Below are positions 12,701 to 21,206 of a stretch of DNA of 64,000 nt, in pieces. A model generated the notes under the pieces. The model did no database searches, had not been told where the DNA came from, and saw nothing but the letters and a program-made list of their open reading frames with translations. The translations under genes were made by a program, and so were the position numbers. Each line of letters starts with the position of its first letter. Within the stretch, counting starts at the first letter, position 1. The stretch is from Plutella xylostella (Eukaryota; Arthropoda; Insecta; Lepidoptera; Plutellidae): NCBI RefSeq assembly GCF_932276165.1, contig NC_064012.1, positions 14,515,501-14,579,500 of the forward strand, read 5' to 3'.

Positions 12701-15700
12701 TTAAAAGTACGACTTTTTATTATATCGAATTGTTAAAATTACGAATCCCGAAGTTTTAATATTCCGAAAATACTAATTCCCGAATGTATCTTAAAAATAA
12801 ATAGTTATTAAGAATAGTGTGTTTATTAACAGCATAACCCGTATACAATTTAACAATATTTTTTAAGCTATATTATTTGAGACGCTCCGCTCCGCTTTGC
12901 TGCGCTCCGCTTTGTTTTCGATATCGCTTTGCTCGTCGTCGCACCTATCTTTAGATTTAGGTCCTAAGGTTTTTAAGGTTAAACACCCTAAAAATCCGAG
13001 CAATTTTATTGCTTTGTTGTGTTACTTAACAATAAATACTACAAACACTTTTCTATTTACAATATTTTAACTCTATATTTGAAACGCTCCGCTTTGTTTT
13101 TCAATATCTATGTGCACCTAACACGCTCCTCCTCGCTTTGCTCGTCGTCGCACCTATCTTTAGGTTTAGGTCCTAAGGTTTTTAAGGTTAAACACCATAA
13201 AACTCCGAGCAATTGTTTTCCTCTATATTTGAAACGCTCCGCTCCGCTTCGCTGCGCTCCGCTTTGTTTTTCGATATCTATGTGCACCTAACACGCTCCT
13301 CCTCGCTTTGCTCGTCGTCGCACCTATCTTTAGGTTTTGGGTCTAAGGTTTTTAAGACTTTTATGGTTTTTTTGTCAAAATCACGAATTATCACATTTTC
13401 GATCGGGATTTGAATTTTTCGTGATTATAATAAATCGGTATTTTATTTTTCGTAAGCTTAAGTAATCGGATTTTTTAACATTCGTGTATTTGACAATCGT
13501 AATAACAAATCTTCGTGATTATAATATTCGAAATTATAATTTACGTGATTTTTAGAATTCGGCATTTTAAAAAATCGGTATTGCAATATTTCGTAAATTA
13601 CATATTCGGCGTTTTCAAATTCGGAAAAAAGTTTTTCGGAATATTTGGGTGTTCCCGTTTAAAAACAGATACGTATTCACAGATACTTGGGTCTTGGGTG
13701 TTAATCGTTAATCGTTAAATTAAATGTTATCTATGTATAGAGATATAGGTATCAGCTGTCCAATACCTACCCATATTACAGGCTCTGGCTAGTATTGGCT
13801 CCGATGACCGTGTCTGAGATTTCCCCCATATTATTATTAGTGTTTCGCCACTATTCGGGAAGTGAAAAGTAAACGTAAACTTATCTATGGCTCGGCTGCG
13901 GATAACTCGCCACTTATCAGTAGCACTGCACTACCTCTGCTATAAAATACAGTTGATACGTCACTCGTAGAGGTTTATTTTATGCACCGTTCAGGTTATA
14001 GGATATAATAAATAATGGTAAACGACGACCGAATGGGGTAGTGGTTAGTGACCCTGACTACTGAGCCGAAGGTCTCGGGTTCGATTCCCGGCTGGGGCAG
14101 ATATTTGTATAAACACAGATATTTGTTCTCGGGTCTTGTATGTGCCCGTAAAATGGCAATAGGCCTGCCCCCTATTACATTGGGACTAACATAAACACTG
14201 ACGAAAAGTGGGTGCAGCACTGCATCTCTGCCTACCCCGCAAGGGAGTACATTAGTTCAAGGTGTGAGTGTTTAAATATATAACTATGTACTTACTCTGG
14301 TATCACTGCCGGGGTGTGGATGGGCGGACCCGTCCCTTGTCTTCACGGTGGCCACCGCCTCCGCGTCCACCGACTTGCCCGTCTCTTTGGCCGGAGTGGA
14401 GGATTTCGTCATGTTCTGTGAACGGTTGTTGTTTGTGGTTAGAAAAACGGAATCTTTGCACGGAATCTGGGAGATTGGAGACGTTTTCTAAGATGAGGTG
14501 TGTGTCTGATGCATTCAAGCTAAAAATATCTAAAGACGTCATACGTTTAGTATGATCGTTTAGTAGTAATGACGTTTATAGTAAGAATCCGATTAATTTA
14601 CAACACTGTTGTTAAGACACATCCTGGTCAACAACTATAGATCACTGAAATTTAGGAAACGTAGGACAGCACATGTCTGGTAGAATAGCGCTCTATAATG
14701 GTCATCATTGCTTACAGCGAATCATGGCAACCATTCTCAATATCCTAGATTATACCATAACAACAGAAGGGCTGGCACGGGGCGCAAGTCGCGCAAGCCA
14801 ATACGTGACAAAAGATTTGCGTCGCGCTCACTCACATCGCGCGGCTTCGAGAGCGAGTGGGACGGAAACCTTTTATCACGACTTGACGTGCTCGTCTTAT
14901 GCCCCGTGCTAGCCCTTCAGAAGTAGGTACCAGCTCACCTGAACAGCATTCCGGAAGCTCTGCATGATGGAGGTCTGCTTGACCTTCGGCTCGGGGCGCG
15001 CCTTCGGACGGAAGATGTCGAACAGCGCCGGCCGCCGGCTGACGCCCGATGTACCTGCAAATGAGCGGTGATTAAATATAACTCTTATACAAACACAGTT
15101 CCTCTTCTTCCTAGACTTGTTTAAAGTTGGATGTGTGAGCCAAGTCAAGCTATTTACCCTTTACTTTGCTTTATTAAGGTCATTTCCACATCATATTTTA
15201 TTTCACTTAATCTATCCACATCTTTGTCAGCCTTCCTTTTCTCTTACGCCTTCGTTCTAGTCTCATTTTATGTGTATATTTTCTTTTCTCTAAATGGATC
15301 ATAGGATTGGTCGTATGGTTAATTTCGATTTAATGGCATAAACAAGGTTTTTTGGCACTGGGGCATTTTGGTTCACGAGTTCATAAAGTCACATTCTATC
15401 ATCCCATCATGAAAATAACTTTTAATTAATTATGTCTACTACGTATTATATTTCCTTTAACCTGCATGCATTATACTCAATGCCAGCATTCCAGTACACA
15501 ACCAATCCCAGGAGGATCCAATATTGTTATGCACACGACTTTTAACAATGTGTCCTTTCTGAGTATGTAGAAAAATATGTTTACTACTTAAGTAAAGCCG
15601 AATACCCACTAGAGACAAAATGTTGAGCGACTCTTGTTTCGCAATACATTTGGCGACATCGCACGACGTCGTAAGATGTATTATATCTTATCATATAATT

Positions 15701-18700
15701 ACGACTAGTACGGATTTTTCAATTTGCATTCACATCTGCACACTACATCTGTCTAAAGATTCATAATAGTTTTCGCTAGAGGCGCCACTTTGTACGCAAG
15801 AAAATGAAAATTTCATATATTCGTGCATATTGTCAAACCCGTGTTAGACGTACAGTCTTGCAGTTCCAAGTTGCGCGACATGGCGTATGCCTTAGGGAGA
15901 CACGATAGTGCTAATCATTTGTCCCCGGGTGGGTACGTAGCTTTATTTCCACTTAGCTAAGCTACCTTATACGCAGAATATATGCATTAATATGCATAAA
16001 AGCATCATGGAAATTAGGTCAAATATAATCAATTAAAGGGTGAAAAAGATGGATTACAGTATTTTCCTATAAAAGGTAGAAGCGTAAGTTATTGATACCT
16101 TATTGTGGGCGTATGGAGACACATTGATAGTGGACATAGCTTCAAATTCATATCATCATCAGCCAATAATCATCCACTGCTGGACATAGGCCTCTCCCAA
16201 GGAGCGCCACAACACTCGGTCCTCGGCCTTCCTCATCCAACCACTACCCGCCACCCGCCTAAGGTCGTCAGTCCAGCGGGCAGGAGGGCCTTTAATATCC
16301 CTGTGCTATCTATTTACATACCCTTATCTATTACACCCGGTAATCATAGCCAAATTTTTGTTACACCAAAAAATTACTAGTAACAAAATTAGGTACCTTC
16401 GATATGATAATATAATTTGTGTTAACATGCATACCCTGGGGCCGTGTATGTCTGCCTATTCAAAGAACACTATACAAAAACATCTGTGGACCTACCATGG
16501 ATGGTCTGCTGGTACATCTGATGCGGCTGGCCATCATCAGCTGACCCGCGCCTGCGCCGCTCGGCCACCGACTGAGAGCTTCTCGTAATAGCTGCATCCA
16601 ACCTTTGCTCTGAAATTACAACGACAAAAAGTCATTACACCAACCATAATGTCAAACAAAAATATGGTATGAAATGTTACCTGGGAGTAACCGTAGAAAA
16701 TGTTTTTTATTATTAATTTTGTGCATAATGTGTTTGTTATTCTCAAAGCGCAACTATATTTGACCTTAGCCACTAGGTATTGGCATTGCTCCAACAAGAT
16801 TCACAATGTTTTGTACAAGCATATCTAGTAGACACTTTACTGAAACACTAAACACTTTTGCTCTTCTAGCTACAAATTACTTACTAGTTTTTGTTCAATT
16901 AAATCATAGACGAAAATAGTAACTTATTTTGCTACGAGAATAGCACTTTTAACTGTGATAATGTAAGTAGCAACGCCGGTGTAAAAGAATATGAATAAAA
17001 TCCTAGTATAACACCTTGCATAGCAAGTGCTAATGCTAAGCTTATTTCATAATCATTTATACAACTCGCCGTGCGATTGGCGGGAACATACACGAATCGC
17101 ACTCATTGCCAACTTTACGACAGTAGAGATAAAAGCAAGCTCCAAACATAATTCAAAATTAATTGACGAGTTTTGTATGTTTTCAACCAGTTACTCATGT
17201 TGATTTTCATCTCATTATTGAAAGAGGGGAATCTCTATGTATACTGAGACTGACCTTGGCCTTATATCAGTACATTGGAAAGGGTTGCACCCCATTTGTA
17301 TGCGTTTTTGTTGTAATTGTAAAGATGAATGGATGGAGTGCATTCTTTGAGCTCGCTGCACAGGTTTTGAAAAACATAGCTCGTTGCATCAAACATGGTG
17401 TATTGAAATCCTTTCTGATAAGTGTCCTTTCTGTTATGTGTTTTTATTTATATTGAAACCAACTTTGAACGAGGCTGTAGGTACAGCTGTTTTATGTTAC
17501 GAGGCGGTGACCTTTCCCAGTAAAAGTTTTTAACTTAGGTTCAGTTATAAAGAAATACCTAGGTCCTTCAAACAAATGCTAAGAAACCATTGAAATAACT
17601 TGTTTTTCGTAACTTGTTTCGAACTAAAGACCTAGTACTGTAGTACTTCATCAAGTGTGTATTTTTCCACTCCTGATGAAATCGTATTGTACCTACTTTG
17701 GAAATAAAACAGCAATATCCTAATCATCATCTGCAAACACATTGCCTCTACTGAGCTAGCTCAGCACAACTAGATCACCACAGACAGAGAAACATACCCA
17801 CAACAAACTTATACCTAACATATTTTTAGTATGTCTGTGACAAACACTACAGGTAGACTAGGGGTTGCCACTTTCGTACTTATGTCACTGATAGATGAGA
17901 GTGCTCTGAGCGTAGGATATAAGTGACAATTGAGGAGGCTCCTTCCGTAGTACCTTTGACCTAACTAGAAAACAAAAATAATCTTACCTCGTTTCTGTCT
18001 CCGTTCATCGCTGTCCTTCCTAGCGGAATCCTTCTTGGCCTTCTTAGCCAATTCCAGCTCCTTCTTAGCGGTCTGTGAGCTCCAAGTACCGGCGCGCGGC
18101 CTCGACTCTGCAGGGTCTACGTCAACTTTGACTTTTACTTTATCATCTTTCACTGCCACTTTGTCTTTGTGCGGTTCCGTTGATGCTTTGCGCGATTCTG
18201 TTGGGGTTTGTGCCTGTGGAGTTTATAGGAATATTAGTTTATGTAGCCTATATTCTTGGGAGAAAATTTTGTGGGTCTTATGTCCAGCAAGGTACTGTGA
18301 TCGGTTGATAAGATGACGATGATAAAAAATATAGATTCCTAATTCTCTAAATTTTATGCTAATCTGATGTTATTGTTTATGGGCCAAATTGTTCTACACT
18401 GAATATAAGTAATAAATGAATTAACTACCTTTACCGGTTCCACCCTCTTGACCCAGATGTCCTCGGCACTGGTGGCTGACCCGTCCACCGTACACTTGAT
18501 GTTCACGAGGCTGCTATCAAAGTACTTCTTATCGTGATGGAGATTCTGCCCCGCGAATATCGCCCTCACATTGGGCCTCTGCTCCTCGGCGCCTTGAGTG
18601 CCGAAGTGCACCGTGTGGGAACCCTGAACCTGGGTCCTCAAAGCTCTTTCTACCTTAGATAGTGGTGGCTTTGTCGGAGTAACTACGAACTTGTGATGAG

Positions 18701-19226
18701 CTCCTTGCACCATTCTCTTATTATCATCTTCGTCGGTTTCCGCTATCGGATTATTGTCATCGTCCACTTCAGTCTTCTTCTTGGAGGGGCTTACGAAGCT
18801 GGTTCGCGAGGGGCTCGGGTCTGACTCTTTCTTTTCATCGTCTTCGTCTTCCTCTCTGCACTGGGACAGGCGGCGGCGTTCAGAGTAAGGGTAGGGGGAC
18901 CCAGCGGCGCGCGACGACAAGTTATTGCAATGATTCATGAAGTAGTGCTGGAAGAAGCTGTCCGCTTCAGGGTTGTCGCCACCCTCGCCCTGGAGCAAGT
19001 CTTTGAGCGCCGCCAGAGATGTGATGGTGTTGTAGTTAATAGCACTGGCTAGTTCGTCTCCCTCGGTACCAGACTCGGCCAGCCGGCTCATCTGCCGGAC
19101 AACCTCGTCTAGCGTCTCGTCCGTGTTGTGATTACCATTCGTCTCCATTTCTTGCGTCTCCTCGGCATTGCTTCTCTCAGTCTTTTCTTTCTTAACATTA
19201 GATGCTTGTGATGATTCGGAATCCAT
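6528..19226 (-). CDS. Unrecognised multi-exon basic/serine-rich protein, 5' part (seven exons, 557 codons)
   Basis: Seven minus-strand exons join with consistent phases and no stop: 19226-18429, 18213-17988, 16609-16496, 15054-14939, 14415-14296, 12378-12256 and 6701-6528 (1,671 nt). Each internal junction has GT/AG signals. I chose the ATG at 19224-19226 because it opens the longest exon and is followed by an acidic start (MDSESSQAS). The first 266 residues are acidic and Ser-rich. Residues about 270-380 are Lys/Arg-rich, with a likely charged helix (AKKELELAKKAKKDSARKDS). Then come two similar basic motifs in separate exons, RRPALFDIFRPKARPE and AKVMDIFRGRSSS. I see no transmembrane segment, signal peptide or catalytic domain. 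The last exon ends in a clean donor, so the protein continues beyond the left edge, through an intron longer than 6.5 kb. A scaffold or the regulatory N-terminus of a large enzyme is possible, but I do not recognise the family. Confidence 0.8.
6702..8419. other. Intron 6 of the unrecognised gene, proximal part
   Basis: AT-rich. It contains one fold-back (7453-7533) and no exon I can support. Confidence 0.5.
7453..7533. repeat. Imperfect fold-back
   Basis: CAGCACTGTTTAGAATCACT then TATCTGTCAA is mirrored by TTTGACAGATAAGC and ATGCTGG. No TSD was recognised. Confidence 0.5.
8423..8831. mobile_element. 409-bp PIF/Harbinger-type MITE with G-runs
   Basis: Perfect 24-bp TIR (GGGGCCGTCCATTAATCACG then TGAG) and TSD TTA (8420-8422, 8832-8834). 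It has four runs of 7-10 G on the plus strand next to CACGTG words. Confidence 0.9.
8934..9160 (+). mobile_element. Non-autonomous Helitron, 227 bp
   Basis: Same family as the copy at 739: TCCTAACTAATATTATAAAT at the start, CTAG at the end, A and T flanks. It has a longer (TGTC)n run at about 8965-9008, which accounts for the difference in size. Confidence 0.88.
9161..10041. other. Intron 6, middle part
   Basis: No TE boundary or coding signal recognised. Confidence 0.5.
10042..10222. mobile_element. 181-bp fold-back element
   Basis: The arms are about 75 nt each: GGGTGCTTACATAGAGAATC at the left, with its complement ending ATGTAAGCACCC. The arms also share TACCGGTAACCTGATGATG-like and CGAAAGCGCTCA words. 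The flanks share TAC (10039-10041, 10223-10225), a possible TSD. Confidence 0.85.
10559..10712 (+). repeat. SINE S1, 3' part
   Basis: Shares GTGCCCGTAAAATGGCAATA through GCAAGGGAGTACATTAGT with the S1 copy at 14.1 kb, then a (TG)n tail. The tRNA-like head is missing (5' truncation). Confidence 0.85.
10713..12121. other. Intron 6, distal part, with a CTCGC-rich patch
   Basis: Between 11210 and 11450 words such as GTAACTCGC, CTCGTACG and CAGTAGCTC recur at irregular spacing, like the subterminal array of a decayed transposon. The rest is featureless. Confidence 0.5.
12122..12192. repeat. 23-bp inverted repeat
   Basis: AGTTGAGCCAGTTTTGCATA and its near complement TATGAAAAACTGGCTCAACT, with a 25-nt loop. 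It sits 64 bp downstream of the donor of exon 6 of the unrecognised gene. Confidence 0.65.
12256..12378 (-). CDS. Exon 6 of the unrecognised gene (MDIFRG motif)
   Basis: Acceptor TCCACAG|TACTAC and donor ACT|GTGAGT, exactly 41 codons, phase 0 at both ends. It encodes STSRRPSAMAKVMDIFRGRS and then SSSQASPDPPDKKK. The RRPSAMAKVMDIFR stretch echoes exon 4, suggesting an internal duplication of a short basic motif. A SINE lies just upstream of the acceptor. Confidence 0.8.
12400..12492 (+). repeat. SINE head, split by the 1,154-bp element
   Basis: tRNA-like head with box B GGGTTCAATTCC, resembling the SINE at 14024. Its continuation resumes after the insert at 13667 (AGATACGTATTCACAGATAC) and stops near 13690, so the SINE is also 3'-truncated. 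Confidence 0.75.
12503..13656. mobile_element. 1,154-bp TIR element with 10-bp TSD, inserted in a SINE
   Basis: GTTTAAAAAC occurs on both sides (12493-12502 and 13657-13666), a perfect TSD inside a SINE whose two halves lie outside. The ends are imperfect inverted repeats: GGGTACACTACATAAATCCG and, from the right, GGGAACACCCAAATATTCCG. The left about 380 bp is full of CGAAT-type words; the right about 270 bp has them inverted as ATTCG. The middle is a GC-richer tandem repeat. There is no ORF above 100 codons, so the element is non-autonomous. A 10-bp TSD fits Mutator-like elements best, but the superfamily is uncertain. Confidence 0.85.
12881..13358. repeat. Internal tandem repeat, three unequal units
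   Basis: Units start near 12881, 13081 and 13230 (about 200, 149 and a partial 129 bp). Each has CGCTCCGCTTTG-type words, GCTTTGCTCGTCGTCGCACC, and CTAAGGTTTTTAAG in the same order. Units 2 and 3 are nearly identical over long stretches, indicating recent duplication. Confidence 0.85.
14024..14268 (+). repeat. tRNA-derived SINE, family S1, near full length
   Basis: The head has box A-like TAGTGGTTAGTGACC and box B GGTTCGATTCC. The body contains TGCCCGTAAAATGGCAATAG and CTACCCCGCAAGGGAGTACA. It ends in a GTGAGTG run. It is the best copy of the family here and shares the body with copies at 10.6 and 52.2 kb. Confidence 0.88.
14296..14415 (-). CDS. Exon 5 of the unrecognised gene
   Basis: Acceptor TTCACAG|AACATG and donor AGA|GTAAGT, exactly 40 codons, phase 0 at both ends. 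It is Thr/Ser/Pro-rich (NMTKSSTPAKETGKSVDAEA) and could be skipped without a frameshift. A SINE ends about 30 bp past the donor. Confidence 0.75.
14767..14917. mobile_element. MITE family E, copy 1
   Basis: AAGGGCTGGCACGGGGCGCA at the left and GCCCCGTGCTAGCCCTT at the right, flanked by CAG on both sides. The interior is a second palindrome of CGCGCTCACT/AGTGAG and GTGACAAAAG words. It ends 21 bp from the donor of exon 4 of the unrecognised gene. Confidence 0.85.
14939..15054 (-). CDS. Exon 4 of the unrecognised gene (FDIFRP motif)
   Basis: Acceptor TTGCAG|GTACAT and donor CAG|GTGAGC. It encodes GTSGVSRRPALFDIFRPKAR and then SIMQSFRNAVQ. The basic-aromatic DIFR motif recurs in exon 6. A palindromic MITE ends 21 bp beyond the donor, at 14917. 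Confidence 0.8.
15055..16151. other. Intron 3 of the unrecognised gene, part
   Basis: No exon or complete element recognised. CTAGTACGGATTTTTCAATT at 15704 resembles a motif at 106 and 60432. Confidence 0.45.
16152..16292 (-). mobile_element. RTE-type LINE 3' end, minus strand
   Basis: On the minus strand it reads towards GGGAGAGGCCTATGTCCAGC, TGGATGATTATTGGCTGATG then a TGATGA tail, the ending of lepidopteran RTE elements where the ORF terminates near GEAYVQQ. Heavily 5'-truncated. Confidence 0.75.
16496..16609 (-). CDS. Exon 3 of the unrecognised gene
   Basis: Acceptor TTTCAG|AGCAAA and donor CATG|GTAGGT. It encodes QRLDAAITRSSQSVAERRRR followed by GSADDGQPHQMYQQTIH, a helical then Gln/His-rich segment. 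The phase fits both neighbours, which supports it despite its 114-nt length. Confidence 0.75.
16610..17987. other. Intron 2 of the unrecognised gene
   Basis: AT-rich. The 97-codon ORF at 17163-17456 lacks splice or family support. Nothing recognised. Confidence 0.45.
17988..18213 (-). CDS. Exon 2 of the unrecognised gene
   Basis: Acceptor CCACAG|GCACAA and donor CGAG|GTAAGA. It encodes about 75 residues, very rich in Lys, Glu, Ala and Asp (VKDDKVKVKVDVDP, then AKKELELAKKAKKDSARKDS), probably a charged helix. It ends in phase 1, and the leftover G combines with AG of the next exon to give Glu. Confidence 0.8.
18429..19226 (-). CDS. Exon 1 of the unrecognised gene (266 codons)
   Basis: Opens with MDSESSQASNV and stays open for 266 codons to a donor (AAG|GTAGTT) in phase 0. 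The composition is acidic and Ser/Thr-rich, with a DEDDEKKESD-like stretch followed by SPSR and SPSKKK, which look like proline-directed phosphorylation sites. The region ending VERALRTQVQGSHTVHFG and VRAIFAGQNLHHDKKYFD is less biased and looks like conserved folded or linear-motif sequence. Confidence 0.85.
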
Positions 19227-19424
19227 TGGTGCGGCTTACAACCGCAGCGGCGCGTTAAAACTAATTGTGAATCTGTTACGATTAAGGCACACGATAATTA
19301 CTAGTATATAAATATGTAGTAAAATCACAAAAGTCACATTATAAATAGGTTGGTTTAAGTATCACAATTTAAGTAATGTCGAAGCTCGATTTGGTTCGGT
19401 TATCGAAGCCGCGGCACGGCCGGG

Positions 19425-19550
19425 CTTGGCGAGCGGGGCCGACGGGCGGCGCGACTTGACATCGTACTGGCCTGAAACAAAAAACATAGTTTTCAGAGCG
19501 AGCGCGATGGAAAACTTTTGTCACGTCTTGCACCCCATGCTTGGCTTGCT
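19425..19550. mobile_element. MITE family E, copy 5 (diverged)
   Basis: The GGCTTGGCGAGCGGGGCC start, GAGCGAGCGCGATGGAAAAC and TTTTGTCACGTCTTGCACCC are family words. The ends are degraded. About 200 bp upstream of the unrecognised gene's ATG. Confidence 0.55.
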
Positions 19551-19587
19551 AGGTGCCATTTTGCGAATTATTGTGAATATCTATGAA

Positions 19588-19918
19588 GAGCGGTGGTACC
19601 TCAGTCGGGTAAGCACCCGCTTCTCACGCCAGAGATGCGGGTTCGAATCCCGGCGCTGACATGTACCAATGAGTTATTTTAACTGAAGTACAATGTATAC
19701 CATCGCTCTTACGGTGAAGGAAAACATCGTGAGGAAACCTGCATATCTAGATCTAGCACATCTAGGTATGTGAGCCCACCAACTCGCAGTGGACTAGCGT
19801 GGTGGGAAATGGTCCAAACTTAGGAAGGCAGTTTAGACCTTGGGGATATACACAAAGGTTCCACTCGAGAGAGCCAGGTGCAGGTACATACACCCCCACA
19901 GAGAATAGAATAGAATTG
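19588..19918 (+). repeat. tRNA-derived SINE, family S2
   Basis: The head reads like a tRNA: TACCTCAGTCGGGTAAGCAC (box A) and GCGGGTTCGAATCCCGGC (box B). The body has ACGGTGAAGGAAAACATCGT and TGAGCCCACCAACTCGC. The tail is an AGAAT microsatellite. It sits upstream of the unrecognised gene's start. Not a functional tRNA: there is no proper acceptor stem pair and the body is SINE. Confidence 0.85.
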
Positions 19919-20702
19919 GATATCTGTCAAGATACTAGAGGCCAGAATCCATCCATGTTATAATTTATTTATATAAATTACATAAATCTTAAATTATGAG
20001 ATAAAATTATCTAAGTCTGACTTCCAGACTAACATCTAAATTATCTCTAAAGAATCTAGTTTACTATTCGTACCGATACATGTAGGTACCTATGTAACAA
20101 GTAGGTACATATAGGCACTACAGATCAATTTTAATCAGTGTTGGTAACAACATTCAATTGAACGATCAACTTCATTCAATGGAATCAAAATGATTTCGTA
20201 TCATTGTGTTTGCAGTAACTACAAGTAGTAGGTTGTGATCTACCAAATAATGTTAATAGAGGTCTTTTGAATGAATGTATGGTATTTATAAATTATTACT
20301 GTTTCTTTACATGAAATCTAGCTTATTTCTTAATAATTTTACAGTGGGGGTCAAATTAAATGTTCCAGTTCAGATTTAGCAAGTTGGGGCCTTCCTTACC
20401 ATCAAAACTTAGACAAAACACTGCCAAGAGGCTGTCAATCACCTTACAAATATGTCATAAACCATTCTTAACCTGTGTAATAATAGCTTTGTTATACTAT
20501 AAAAATTTAATAGTTAATACTTAACACAAAGGCATAATATTACATTTTGAATGTCTTGCAGTGTACAACTACATTAAATGTGATTAAACTCAGTGCGACT
20601 GGAATGCACCTCACTCACAGATAACAAGATAAGCTAATTACAGACTCGTAAATTCTATGCTGAATGATGTAAGTTGAGTTTTTAAGGCATACCTCACATC
20701 TG

Positions 20703-20857
20703 GTACAGTCGGTTTCATAAGTAGCTATACACTTTAGAACCTTGTCGAATTCACAAAACATTTGAATAAATAGACAATTATTTAGATTAGATAGTTATTT
20801 TGACAAACGACAAAAGTATACAGCATGTAGGCATCATGTAGCTAATCAAGCTGACCA
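20703..20857. mobile_element. MITE family C, copy 3
   Basis: GGTACAGTCGGTTTCATAAG then TAGCTATACACTTTAGAACC; the right end CATGTAGCTAATCAAGCTGA is degraded. It directly abuts the MITE at 20859. Confidence 0.65.
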
Positions 20858-20858
20858 T

Positions 20859-21048
20859 ACCAGCGCAGAGATCACAGAATTTGATACTATTTTTGAATCT
20901 ACACAAACATAAGGAAAAAGAACAGTATTGTCAACTGTCACTGTCAAAATATAGGGAAAATTGGTCAGTTCCAAAAGTGGCATTTGTTTTTTCCATATGT
21001 TTGTGTAAATTCGAAAATAGTATCAAATCCTGTGATCGCTGCACTGGT
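20859..21048. mobile_element. 190-bp MITE with about 55-bp TIRs
   Basis: ACCAGCGCAGAGATCACAGA and TTTGATACTATTTTTGAAT at the left are mirrored at the right with few mismatches. No clear TSD was found. Confidence 0.8.
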
Positions 21049-21206
21049 CAATATTAGTTTATATAGTATTTTCAACAACATATAAATAAACAATGTTGCC
21101 ATATGAGTTAGAAGGACAATGCAAGCCTACATAGTTCAATGCTATTTGCAAAGATAGCAAAAGGCCTTGCTCTATGACAGAGTACTGATAAAATCAATGT
21201 ATGTAT

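Noticed and set aside
13019..13413. Overlapping ORFs of 66-90 codons with HLTRSSSLCSSSHLSLG repeats
   Set aside because: Translation of the tandem repeat inside the 1,154-bp element; no sign of selection on protein.
19588..19665. Functional tRNA gene
   Set aside because: Boxes A and B are present but they belong to a SINE head followed by a SINE body and microsatellite tail.
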